DNA of 64,000 bases from Apricaphanius iberus (Eukaryota > Chordata > Actinopteri > Cyprinodontiformes > Aphaniidae): NCBI GenBank assembly GCA_028564705.1, contig JAPXFQ010001133.1, positions 2,866,001-2,930,000 of the forward strand, read 5' to 3'. This document shows positions 39,801 to 51,800 of this stretch, piece after piece. The first letter of the stretch is position 1, and every line of letters begins with the position of its first letter. Both the position numbers and the translations under genes were made by a program. A model generated the notes under the pieces. The model did no database searches. It was not told the origin of the DNA and was given only the letters and a program-made list of their open reading frames with translations.

Positions 39801-42800
39801 ATCAGCATGTTTTTCACTAATATTTATTCCACGAATTATTATTTGGTAAATGAGATTTGTTATTGCCTGAGTTTATTTGTATGTTTTCTGTTGAACTGCG
39901 CACAAGTGGGTTTTGTTGTTGTACATCCACCCCCACAAATTGGTATTTTTGTATTTCGCTGCTGCCTCTTTACAAAAGCAAAATCCACAAGTGGAAAACA
40001 TCTATCCCTTCTGATTTATGCCATAATATTTGGCAATATTTGTGCAGCTGATGACTCAAATTAAAGCGAAAAAACATTCTTTCCTCATACTGACATTGCT
40101 TGGGTAGCCTCCCGCGCTCTTTCTGCAATGTGTTTAACTCCATTGTGTACAGACGGGTGGATCTACATACGCAGAGCCACAGAAAGACGCGCTCTCTCTC
40201 TCTCTGACGCTCATTGTTCTTATCTTTCACCTTATGCAACGATCTAATCAGGATCTTGATGTGAGGCGCAATGAGGTGCAACCTGTTTTGTGGTTGTCGT
40301 CCTCCTCCTCTCTCGCAGGCTCCCTAACCAGTAAACATATCTGTCAGCCACCCAGCAGTTTGGCTGGTGATTTTTAGACTCTAATGGGTACGAAGAGGAT
40401 TGGTCGTGTGGGTGAGAGAGATGCTGGTTTCCATAGTAACGGTGCTCTCCCGTCTGCCCTCTCTTGCTGCCACTATGGAAGCGAAGTTTTCCGCTCCTGC
40501 CGAAAGCAAAGCTATGGTAAACTTTTCCTGTCTTGATACGTATGCTGCCGCCTCCCTTTCCTCTTCCTCCATCCCTCCATCAATACATGCATCCTATATA
40601 GACATTCTCTCATTTTGCATCGTCTGAATTTGTGAGTTTTTATTTCTCTACAGTAGGCATGGGCCGGTTTGAGCAAACACAGCATAGTTTTACAGCTTTA
40701 TGGTATTGAAACATACATTTAGAATGTTAAAAACAGTATTGCAACTACTAGGAGTGTAACAGTACATGTTTTTGTATTTTCCCCGGTCGGTACGGTACAA
40801 ATCGAGCTCTTTTCTACCCGAACACATAATACATGTTTAAGTGCGGAGCTTAGTGGAGCTTAGTGGAACGTTTCTACAGGAAAACCTTGAGAAGTGACAT
40901 CGAAACAAAACAGAAAGGAGTCCCAGCTATCAACAAACTCTGCTATTCAGGAACATTGATGGTTCCTCGTGCAGCTGCAGTAGATTAAGATAGATGGACC
41001 GAACCAGAACTTTGACATGAACTTTGACATGATGTCAAGCTGCATGAAAAAGTCACAGATACTAGAGAAAAACCAGCTGACGTCACCATGATGACAAGTA
41101 GCATCCAGTCAGAGCAAACTCCTGACTTGAGAGAAAACGGAAGTCAGAGGAATCCCAGTTGATGAGATTTGTTTTTTTTCTTTCCAACAGCTGCCAAGGC
41201 TGTACTGATACGTACTGAACATTGATTTATGTGTACCATATTACACCCCTAGTAGCTACAATAATGTAACTAAAGTATTGCCACTCATAGTTGTTGCCAT
41301 ATTACCACTTTGGGATGGAGTCTGAAGTCACTCTGTTTATTGTAGTGACAGTCATGCTAACTCCCATTAGCCTATTTGCTGTTTGCAATATATATATATA
41401 CTATTAATATAATATAGGTGCTTTATGGTTTCAGAAAAAGTCTTATTCCTGTTGCTTCAAATCTAGCCCAATAATGTTTCTAAATACTATAAAAGTATTT
41501 TTGAAATACTGTATAGTACTGTATTCTTGAAATCTACTTTTTTTTGCTGATCATTGCTTTAATAGCATGGTTCCTTCTCGTGTTATAGGACTGAAACAAA
41601 TACTTAACTTTGCAGCTATATTACCACTGCTGGTATGATATTAGTATTGTTAAAATATTGCATTTTTTTATTTGGTTTTCTTCGTAAAATAACAGTAGAA
41701 GGATATGCAGCTGATTTAGCAAGTCAGTGAGACGTGGTTCTACATCAGTAGCTAGCATACCAAAGCTACCGTTGAAATCCGTTTACATGCTATGCTGACT
41801 ACTGAAGTAGAACAATTTCTTAAAAATGTATTAAACACAACAACAATGGGAGTGAATAAAAATTATTTTAGTTAATTTCTTTCTTGTTACTACTTTGTGA
41901 GTCAGCCGTTTACGGTACTGACAAATTTGCACATCCTTGCAACTTTCTGTCGCTAAGCTATTAGCATAAATTTATATGAAACTCAGAATATCTATAGCTA
42001 CTTACTTTTTAGCTTTAGCTATTTACCCAAATATCTGTAGCAGTTTGCTGTTTGACTATGTTTAGCTGAAAAGCTTTAGCTATTCGCTGTTTAGTTGTTC
42101 TAAATGTAAACTAATATTTGTTATATAAGATCTTTCTTTTAGCTAGACGTAAAGACCTGGCTCGACTCCAGGAGCTAGCCTGGAGAGTCTGCTTGTTAAA
42201 ATAGTTACATTTTCCAAATGTATTATTACTGTTGCTAAAATACCAACACACACTGTTGAATACTGAATATTTATGAAAATGTTTGCCATTCTGTTGGTTT
42301 TTAAACATTGGAAGTCTAAACAGTGACTTTAGCCTCTTATTGCACTCAGCTAGTTAGCCTTTCATTCAGCCATTTATATTGTTGTACCGTTGTGTTAAGG
42401 TTTTACTCCAACATATTCTAGTGTGCTCTGAAAGTGTACAGACAGTGTATTTTTTCTGCTCTCTAAAAGTAAGGTTATGAGACTGAAAAGGGTATTTTAG
42501 CTTGCTAATTAGCCCAGTTACTATCTAATTTTTAAATTGAAAAAAAAGATTGTGGTATATCTAAAATACCTAAACCGGCCCTCACTGATTCTACACTGCT
42601 ATTATATTTGTATCCTTTCTATTTTTGTATTTAATCTAACGCTTGGCTATATGACATCGTTTCTATCATTACTTTAAAGATCGTAAACATTTTAGGCCTG
42701 AACTTTTAATCCCACCTTTGTTTTATTTCAAACTGCATGTATTTTCTACTTTATCTCACAGTTATATATGCAGCTGTATTTGCATCTCATATTTAGATGC

Positions 42801-45800
42801 AAAACAAGGGTAATTTTAATTTTATTCCTCTTAATTTTGAAGACAAATCTCGGTGTCTTGCCATTCCATATTTACGTATATTTATGGCTTCATTGCACAC
42901 TTTGGTTTGAATCCATTTCCTTCACTCTTATTACTCCCTCAAGGAATCCTTAAAAAATGGTTACCTTTTTTCCATCTGAATCTGTTAGTTACTGTTTGTT
43001 GTTGCATCGTTTTAGACTCTGAGGCGACAGAAGATGAGACCACCGAACCTCAGATGGAAACCAAAGAAGGGCCTGGGAGGCACCAAGACAAAGCCGGACG
43101 AAAGGGACCCTCAGGTATTTTATTGTTTGAGCTCATTCTGCTATTTCACTTCAGTTTCAACACTTTTTAAATAGAACATCGGCCGTCTCAGCTTCCTTTT
43201 GGCTTGCATACATAAATATTTATGCCTTCAAGCTGCCCCTACTTCCAAAATGTTGTTCCAGAGTGCAGCTTGTGCAAATTTAACATCTCTGGAATCTTTT
43301 TTTTTATAGTCAAATTCCTGAGGATTTATTGCACCGCCTGAGCAGCAGCCAAAAACACACTTGTACCAAATTATGCTTGAGTGTGGATTGATAGATTTAA
43401 TGGAGGCTGTAGCTGACGTCTGTTGGATGAAATCCGATACATATTAGTCCCTCGTGGTCGGATGCGACGCCGTGGCACACTGCCCTAGTTTCCAAGAAGC
43501 AGGTGCTCTGTATACTTGTGTTTAGGGAAAATGCAAAAAATTATGAGAAAACACTACAATTGTGTTCATATATTTGGTCTCCTTGGAAGGATGAAGGTAA
43601 TCTCAGAATTTGTGAAAGTGCAACAAACACACTCACAATCCATTTCTCTCCAGGAAATGGAATGTTAGTTGAAAACAGTTTTCTTTTTTGCAGTCCAGAT
43701 AAATGAAGACAGGACGTTGAAACTTAAAGGTATCAGATGTATTTTGCTTTCTGACGGTCATGCCGAGTCGGTATCAGTCTAAGAGGTTTTATGTCCTAGA
43801 CCCGCCGCCGCTGCTGTTTCAGGAGCTCCTTCGTTACACCGAGATGCTGACAGCTCTTTCTTTTTGCTGCTGTTGCATTTCTGTCTCCGTGGCTCATCAC
43901 TAAAATGTCAATCGTCGCTTGATTTGTGGCAAAGGAGGCCCTCTTCATGTACCCCTTCCAGTTCTGGTTAGATTTTCTGTACGATCGAATGTTTATGTCT
44001 GCAGGCTTTTTTCTCACTTAATGATGATCCTGGGGCCGACCTTTGTCAGTAAATATATATTTTGTTTTGGACATTTAAAATATTTTCTGATTTTTTTGAG
44101 ATCCACGAAGAACTTAAAACATGTTTGAAGACAAAAATGATTTGCCAAACTTGCCGGTTTCCAACTCTTAAATTAAAACAGACTTTCCACTCTAAATCTG
44201 ATTATGACTAGTTATAAAATACAAAACATTGCTAAATAAGCAACTTAACAACGTTATAAAAAGATCAACCACCATTGTTCCATTGTTTTATTTGTTTCTA
44301 AAAAATTATACAAATATATATGTTTACATTATTTTAAGTTTTTTATTGGACAAAGCTAAACACAGGAGCACTGGACGAGGAGTACTTTCTATATAAAAGA
44401 AACCACCTACTGGTATGGAGCGTGGACCAGAATGTCCCTCCAGGTTTAACCTGTCTCAAGGGTGCCCAAACTTTTTCCTTCAGAGGGCCAACATGAAAAG
44501 CTATCAGAGAACCGCGGGCCAAAATGTAATATTTTACTCAAAATACAAATACTAATAGTAAAGTAGAGTAAAGTTTTTTTAAAATCTGTTTATCTACAGT
44601 TATTTAGCCTTCCTTCCTGTGTAAATAACAGTAAAGAAAGTAGTAGAGATATCTAAATTTATGTATTTGACTGATTTAGTATTGATGTCAGTAAAATAAA
44701 TATTGTTCCTTCCAGTGTTAAAAAAATAAATTAGAAACCTACTCTACATTACCCTTGTAGTTCCCTGTTTTTACATTTTAAACCTTATTTGTAATATATT
44801 AAATATAATGTAAGCCCAGGGCATCCCCTGGCGGGCCAAATTGAATGGTCGGGGGGCCAACTTTGGCCCGTGGGCCCCACTTTGGGCACCACTGCTCTAA
44901 GATCAGTGAAACCTGTATTAGCGTTGCTACGTTTGCTAGCTCTTGTTTTCATAAAGCTAAGCCTTAAAGTACATTTTGGTACACAATCATATTAAAGCTA
45001 GTGCTGTCATGAGATGAGATCTCACCTAAATATTGCTCAAAAAAATGCCTTAATTTTGAGCTATGTTCTTTTAAATTCACTACATTATTGTTAAACAAAG
45101 GTTTTTTAAGAATCGGTAGAGGGTTCTAAAATACTGGACAGTTTTGTCCTGGTAGAAGCTGTGATGCTTGATAAAGTTTTCTCCTCAGTGAGGCCCACCA
45201 CAAGTGTTTTGGACCCGATTCCCACTTCATTTTTTAAGCCATTTTATGGATCGAGATGTGACAAGATTTTAACCATGACAGATTGCTCCATTCAGACAGG
45301 GTTGAAGGGCCAGTAGTGAGGCCCCTGCTGAAGAAGACCAATTTAGGATGTTCGACCAGTATCCAACTTACCATTTTTAAGCAAAAATGTAGCTTGTTTT
45401 TATTAAACATAATGATTTTATTAATGCTCCTAATGTCCTAGAGAAATCTCAGTCTGGTTTTAGGATGAACCACAGCACAGAGACGGCGCTTTTAAAGATT
45501 TTAAATGATTTTAGACTAAACTGTGATGCTAAAAAGGTGACAGTGTTGGTTCTCCTGGAACTAAGCGCTGCCTTTGATACAGTAGACCACACTATTCTTT
45601 TAACCCGTTTAGAAACAGATCGGCCTCTCCAGTGCTTTTCATAAATGGTTCACATCCTACCTCACAGAAAGGACTTTTATGATAAGTTTAGATACCTGTT
45701 CCTCTAAGGTCACTAAGATCACATGTGGTGTTTCCCAGGGTTCCGTTTTAGGCCCAGTGCTTTTTAACCTGTATATGCTCCCTCTAGGCAGTGTAATCAG

Positions 45801-48800
45801 GAGACATGGCGTTAACTTTCACAGTTATGCTGATGATACACAGTTGTACATCTCCATGTCTCCTGATGACACACAGCCAATGGATGCACTTTTTAACTGC
45901 ATTTTAGACATTAAATCCTGGATGGCAGAAAACTTTCTCCTGCTCAAAAAGGACAAAAGTGAAGTTTTAGTAATCGGTCCTGAGACTCAGAGAGAGAAAC
46001 TTTTACCTAAACTACAATTATTGTCTCTTAATTCTTCTTTACAAGTGAAGAACCTGGGTGTGATTTTTGACTCTGAGCTGACTTTTATCCCTCACATTAA
46101 AAATATGACTAAAATAGGTTTTTATCACCTAAAGAACATTGCCAGAGTCCCCCCCATTCACTTTTGGGCGAATACAGAGACGCTATTGCAGCTTTTATCA
46201 CCAGTAGAATTGATTATTGTAATGCCCTGCTTTCTGGTCTTCCCAAAAAGACAACATCAAGTTTACAGCTTCTACAGAATTCAGCAGCTCGTGTCCTGAT
46301 GAAGACCAGGAGGCAGGAGCACATTACACCGGTCTTAGAATCACTGCATTGGCTCCCCGTATGTTTTAGGATCGATTTTAAGGTTCTTTTAATAGTTTTT
46401 AAATGTCTTAATGGTCTTGGGCCTTCTTATCTGTCAGAAATGCTTTTACCGAATGAACCCTCGCGGTCTCTGCGCTCCCCTAGCAGCCGTCTCCTTATCA
46501 TTCCCAAAGTCAGGACATGGACTCATGGTGAGGCGTCTTTCCATTATTACGGCCCTCACCTTTGGAACAGGCTGCCAGAGGATCTCAGGGCCGCAGAGGA
46601 GGTTCATGTTTTTCAAGAGCAGGATTAACACTCACCTTTTTAGCTTAGCTTTTAACTGATTATTATTTATTGCCAGTTTTTACGTTTTACTTGCTTTTAT
46701 TGATCAGTATTTTACCACTTGGTCTTGTATTTGTTTTTTATATAATCTATTTACTTATTTATCATTATTTATTAATTATATTTTTAGGACATTTAAAAAT
46801 GTCCTGTTATTTTATACAACTAACAAATAAATAGACAGTTTCCTCTATGGGAACCCTTTGCCTCGGGAGCGGTGTTTGGCTGTGGCTGCCTGGGTGCTCT
46901 GCAGGGGGTGTTTGGTGGTGTTGGGTGTCCAAGCCTCCCATTCTCTGGACACCCTGGGTCAGTGCCTCAGTTGTTGATCTGCTGCTGACGGTGCAGATGG
47001 CTCCCTTGATTTCCTTACCGAACCTGGCTCATCTGTATTTGGCCCAGTGCCCCTTTTATCGTTCCTTTTATTTTCTGTTTTAATGTCCTTTTAATTTTGC
47101 TCCTCAGTGCGTCCAATCATGGGGACAGGATTGGGGGGAGGGGGTGATATATGTGGGGTAATTTTTACTCTGTAAAGCACTATGAACTGCATTGTTTTGT
47201 ATAAAAAGAGTTTATAAATAAAGTTAGAGTGATTGATAGATTGATTGAAAATTTGGCAACACTGTCTGCAGCTCACTGCTGCTCCTAACCTTGCCGTCCG
47301 TCTCCACTACAATGGAAACCGGTCATTTTATGATGGATAACCAGCCAACCAATCTCCACTTCAGGGTGTGGTTAACCCCTAAAAACTTAATCACAAGAAG
47401 GCCAGTGCATAAAACCGGTTCCATTTAAAGACAACTCACATGCAGAAACAGTAAAATTATAGATTAAAAATTATATTAACACGATTAAAAAACTGCAATG
47501 CATTGATCACAATTAACAGGATAATCTGACGCCCCTAATTAAAGCATTTTCTTTACTCCACCTACATCCACCTACACTCCACCCTCTGCAGGTTGTCTCA
47601 AGTCGATTGCCTGGTTGCAATTTAGGCCAGGAATATACTTGCTTTTAATTATGCGTACTCATCATTATCATGGCTGCCTCGCGTGGCTTGCGTTTATTTG
47701 TTCTCTGAAATTAACTAGGGGGAGCTAGTATGGAGCGCTATTTGACTGTAGAATAGAAAAAAAAACAGTGGTGGTAAAAATGGTCTTCAATACCTTCTAC
47801 CACACTGTTGTAACCTGAAAATTGATTTTTAGTGCAATATATTTGTACTTGGAAAAAAGCGTTATATTTGTACTCAGAACTCGGAAATTCCACAATTTCT
47901 TGGGTGGGAAAAATCAGCTGGAACTTTGACTTTCAATATGACTGCTCCTCATATCAACAATAGTAGCTTTGGTGAAAAAAAATCTATTTTAAAAGACACA
48001 CTATTAAGAATGCGTCTAAAATCCATCTTTCACGTAGAGCCTGCATCTGTCTTCTGAATAGAAATTAAATAAAAAGGTATTTTTTATATAGGGAGTACAG
48101 CGTAAAACTGGGCGCTGCCATATTGGAATCCCGATTTATCCGACCAGGTTAACTGTTTGCTCAGGCGCGACGTCAAATCCAGCCCCGAGTTTCGAAGTAA
48201 AAAGAACGCACCGTCCCTACATCCGAATCCTTAGAATTTACTACATGCTACGTAGTAACTACTATTCGACCATTGATGTAGTAAATACTGCGTAGCAAAC
48301 GAGCGAGTAGTAGGCATAAAATCGGACGAATTGCTCCACCATTTTCCCAGATGTCTACATTACGTTACGTCGCCTGTGGTCACGTTAACAAACTTATCAA
48401 CTTAAATGTTTAATCCGTTTGCAAAAAAAAAACAATTAAAGTAACCAGTAAGATCGCTACACTTTTACACTTATACGGCAAAATTGCTGCAATGTCAATG
48501 GCTGACAATTTCTCGGTAGCTGAGTTTGCTGCTCTTCTACGATTTCGGGGCTTCCGCTGCATTGTGGGATAGCGTAGCATCCACCACCTGCTTAGTGTGG
48601 CGGTAGTACACATCCGGGAACTTTATGCCTACTACTCCAATACATACTGGAGATTCGGATCTACTACATCGCTCGATTACTGCTTTTCACCTGCTACGTA
48701 GCAAAAGTAGTAAGAGTATTCGGATGCAGTCCATGGCCGTTTCTCAATACCTAAGTACGCAAGTGTGTTCTTGTGTGCTTGGTGAGTACGTACTTGGCAA

Positions 48801-51800
48801 GTACAGTTGAAAGTCCGTTCTTTAAGGACGCAGTATGGTAGTTCAACAATTGGAATTGGTTGATGTCACTGCTCAGCTACGATCATTCCAGAATTTCAAT
48901 AATTCACCAGGTTTACTCGGGAATTGGATTATTTACACATTTAAAATCAATAGTAAAATAAGAAAAACCTTTAGTAACAATTCAAATATTAAAAATTAGG
49001 GTGAAATATTGATACAAAATAGTAAACCTGTAAAATAATGATCTCTTTTTTACATTGCTGATTATAAAAGGCTCTACTAATTAAATGCTGTGTTTACCAC
49101 CTCATATTACTTACAGGTTTCTTGGTGAAACATTGAGTTGAATAATCCTTTATTGTCCCACGAGGGGAAATTCAGTTTTACAGTACAACCTGTCCAAGAT
49201 CATTACAAACAAACAGACAATCAACAAACAGATCCAGGTCACTGTTGGGCAATGCAGTCGCTTCTGGGCGGCGCTCCCATGTATACAGACTGAAAGAGTT
49301 ACACATCAGGAGGGGGAGAGTTTCACAGTGACGGGGGAAAAAAAACGCTCATTGATGATTGTTTACTAGAATGAAAACTCTTGCTTCCTTCCTAGTATTT
49401 GCTTATAAATTATTTAGTGCTCAACTGACAAAATTGATGATGACCAGCTTTAGAGGTATACAGTTAATTGATTAATTTGATTATAGTTTCCGCTGGATAC
49501 AAGCACTAATACTTTAAGGTGTTTAATATTTTACCAACCTGGGTCAGCGTTGTTGCTATACAACTGCATGATTTATTTTACAAAACTATTAAACACGGAT
49601 TAATAAACTTATAGTTTTTTTTATCATCATCAGGTAAACATAAATACACAACATATTTTTACTAAAGGTTTCTTATTAGAATGACACAAATCAACCAACA
49701 AGTCGGAAAATGTATACTGTGACTATCTCAAAAGCATATTATGTATGTGTGTATATATATATATTTTTTTTTTTCAAACATTAGAGAAAATGAGGAGACT
49801 GAAAAAGATGATCCAGGACACGGGTAAAGAAGATCGCTCTGAGCTTTTGAGAGGTCGCATCAGAACATGCACTATGGTCTCTCCCCCCCCCCCCCCCCCC
49901 CCGGCAAAGCTGTCTGCAGGAAAAAAAAAAGAAAAGAGAGTTTATTCTCCACCGATCCAATCTAATGTTTACAGTGCTTTGTTTGATCATTAACGGATAC
50001 TGTGGTAAAATAATTCTGGCACTCCATCTGGTCTGAGTTCTGCCCCCTAGTGGAACTCTCCAGTAGTACGTGCCTAAATCGCAGTATGGACGCAAGTTAC
50101 GTGAAGGTGATAAAGCAAGCATAAATGAATTCCGTAGTTGTTGGGATCTGTCCTGGGTGTGGCCGATACCTGAGTGGGCGGTTCTGATAAAGCATTAGCG
50201 TTAGCCTTTAGCCAACCCTAGGTTTTCATCCAGTTCCTGCTCTCACTTTCCCTCTCTAAATCCACAGGTGAGGGGGGAAGGATGATGGACTATAACCCGG
50301 ATGCCTCCGATCGCAGGGCCACACTCCCCGGCACCTACGACCCCGTGGTGGAGCGAGAGCTCCGGGCTTTGGGCTCCCGCCCTCCGGGGCCGCACCTGGA
50401 CCCCACGAATCCAGCAAGGCAAGCCTTGGGCGGGGGCCCCACCGAGGGGGCCGCCCCTGTCCGTCACCTCGGCGTGGAACCTCTAATCCGAGCGTCTCAT
50501 GCTAACCTGGCCCGGCCTGTTCAGGGGTCAGAGGAAAGTGTCTCCGTGGGAAGCGACTACTATGGGAGCATGTTCAGCCTCTACAGAGGGAGAACATTTT
50601 CCATGCCGTTATAGCACATGGCTTAGTGTTTCCAGGATTCCACTAAAAGACTGGCCACAAATCCCAAATTGACACTTTGCACAATATTCTGTCATCCACA
50701 CACCCATCTGTTCCCTTCATTTCATCTTCTTCCCTTCATTTTTTTTCTGGTCACACTTTCCTTTGACTCTTCTGGTGTTTGGTTTGACTTCAGTTCATCT
50801 CAGTTGAAGCTTTTCTCATTGTTCATACTGTAAATAGTAATTAAAGCCATTAGGGAGGAAACTTTTGTGCTACAACTCATTTCTAACAAAGTAGGGCTTC
50901 TTAAAAACTTTGATTTTTGCTTCTGATCCACTGCATGTTTTGGATTATGTTTCTAGATTTGCAGTGGCATGCATGAGTTGCTGATATTAGCATGAATGTT
51001 CTCACCACTTAATGACTCACAGGCATGACTTCTGAGGTAGTTTTTCTCACCTTTTTGGTGGGATTTTCTGTTTAAAAGCATTTTATTTTTTGGATTATTG
51101 TATCTAGAGTAAATCTGGTGCACCATTTACTCCTTTAAATCTCATGTTGCCATTTTTGGCGACAACACGAGACACAGACAGTACACATGGAACAGACTTT
51201 CTTCTCTTCTCCGACAAATCCTCCAAACTGTGTTAGATCTCTAACTCCACCACTTGGTTTCCCCCCCAAATCCTCACTCCTGTAGGAACAAAACCCTCAC
51301 CTCTACCAAGCCGACATCAAGCAGAAACGTGGACAAAGACAAAACTGAAGAACCCGAAGCATCTAAGACTTCTGGGAGTGTCATCATGACTCCGAAACTG
51401 GCTCGTGCTGGACCCAAGATCTTTGACAAGGTGCGAGCCTTTGAGGAGCGAAGGAGGAGTGTGGATCTGCCAGGAGGGGCGGCGTCCGTTAACTCGGATG
51501 ACAGTGGAAGGAAGACAGGAGGCCCCGGGAGGGAGGAGGGGAAAGTCCTGCAGGGAGTAGCCCAAAAGAGAGCAGCATTCCAGCAGCGGGCCTCCTCCTC
51601 GCTGGAGGACAAGACGAGCCATTCCCGGAGGGGCCAGAGCTACCAGAGCAAGTTTGCAGAAGAGCTCCAGAGGATCAAGAAGCTGGTGGGGAAGTCAAGC
51701 CTGACGAAGGCGTACTCAACCGAGCAGCTGTCACAGAAGGAGCGGACTAGGCAGGGTAAGATAGAGCCCATTCCTCAGCATGTGGTTCAGAAGCTGGAGG

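Noticed and set aside
40475..40516. Possible further alternative speg first exon ([14 protein letters not shown] with donor GTAAAC)
   Set aside because: It ends in phase 0, which does not fit exon 2 (phase 1), and no linking exon was found. It could still belong to another transcript, but support is too weak.
45679..46628. Two long open frames considered as host exons
   Set aside because: The YADD reverse-transcriptase motif and the L2-like 3' tail show a broken LINE.
49787..49823. Alternative acceptor for speg exon 3 two bases downstream, giving ENEETEKDD
   Set aside because: The acidic reading looked attractive, but the exit phase becomes 2 and cannot join exon 4. The upstream acceptor fits both neighbours.
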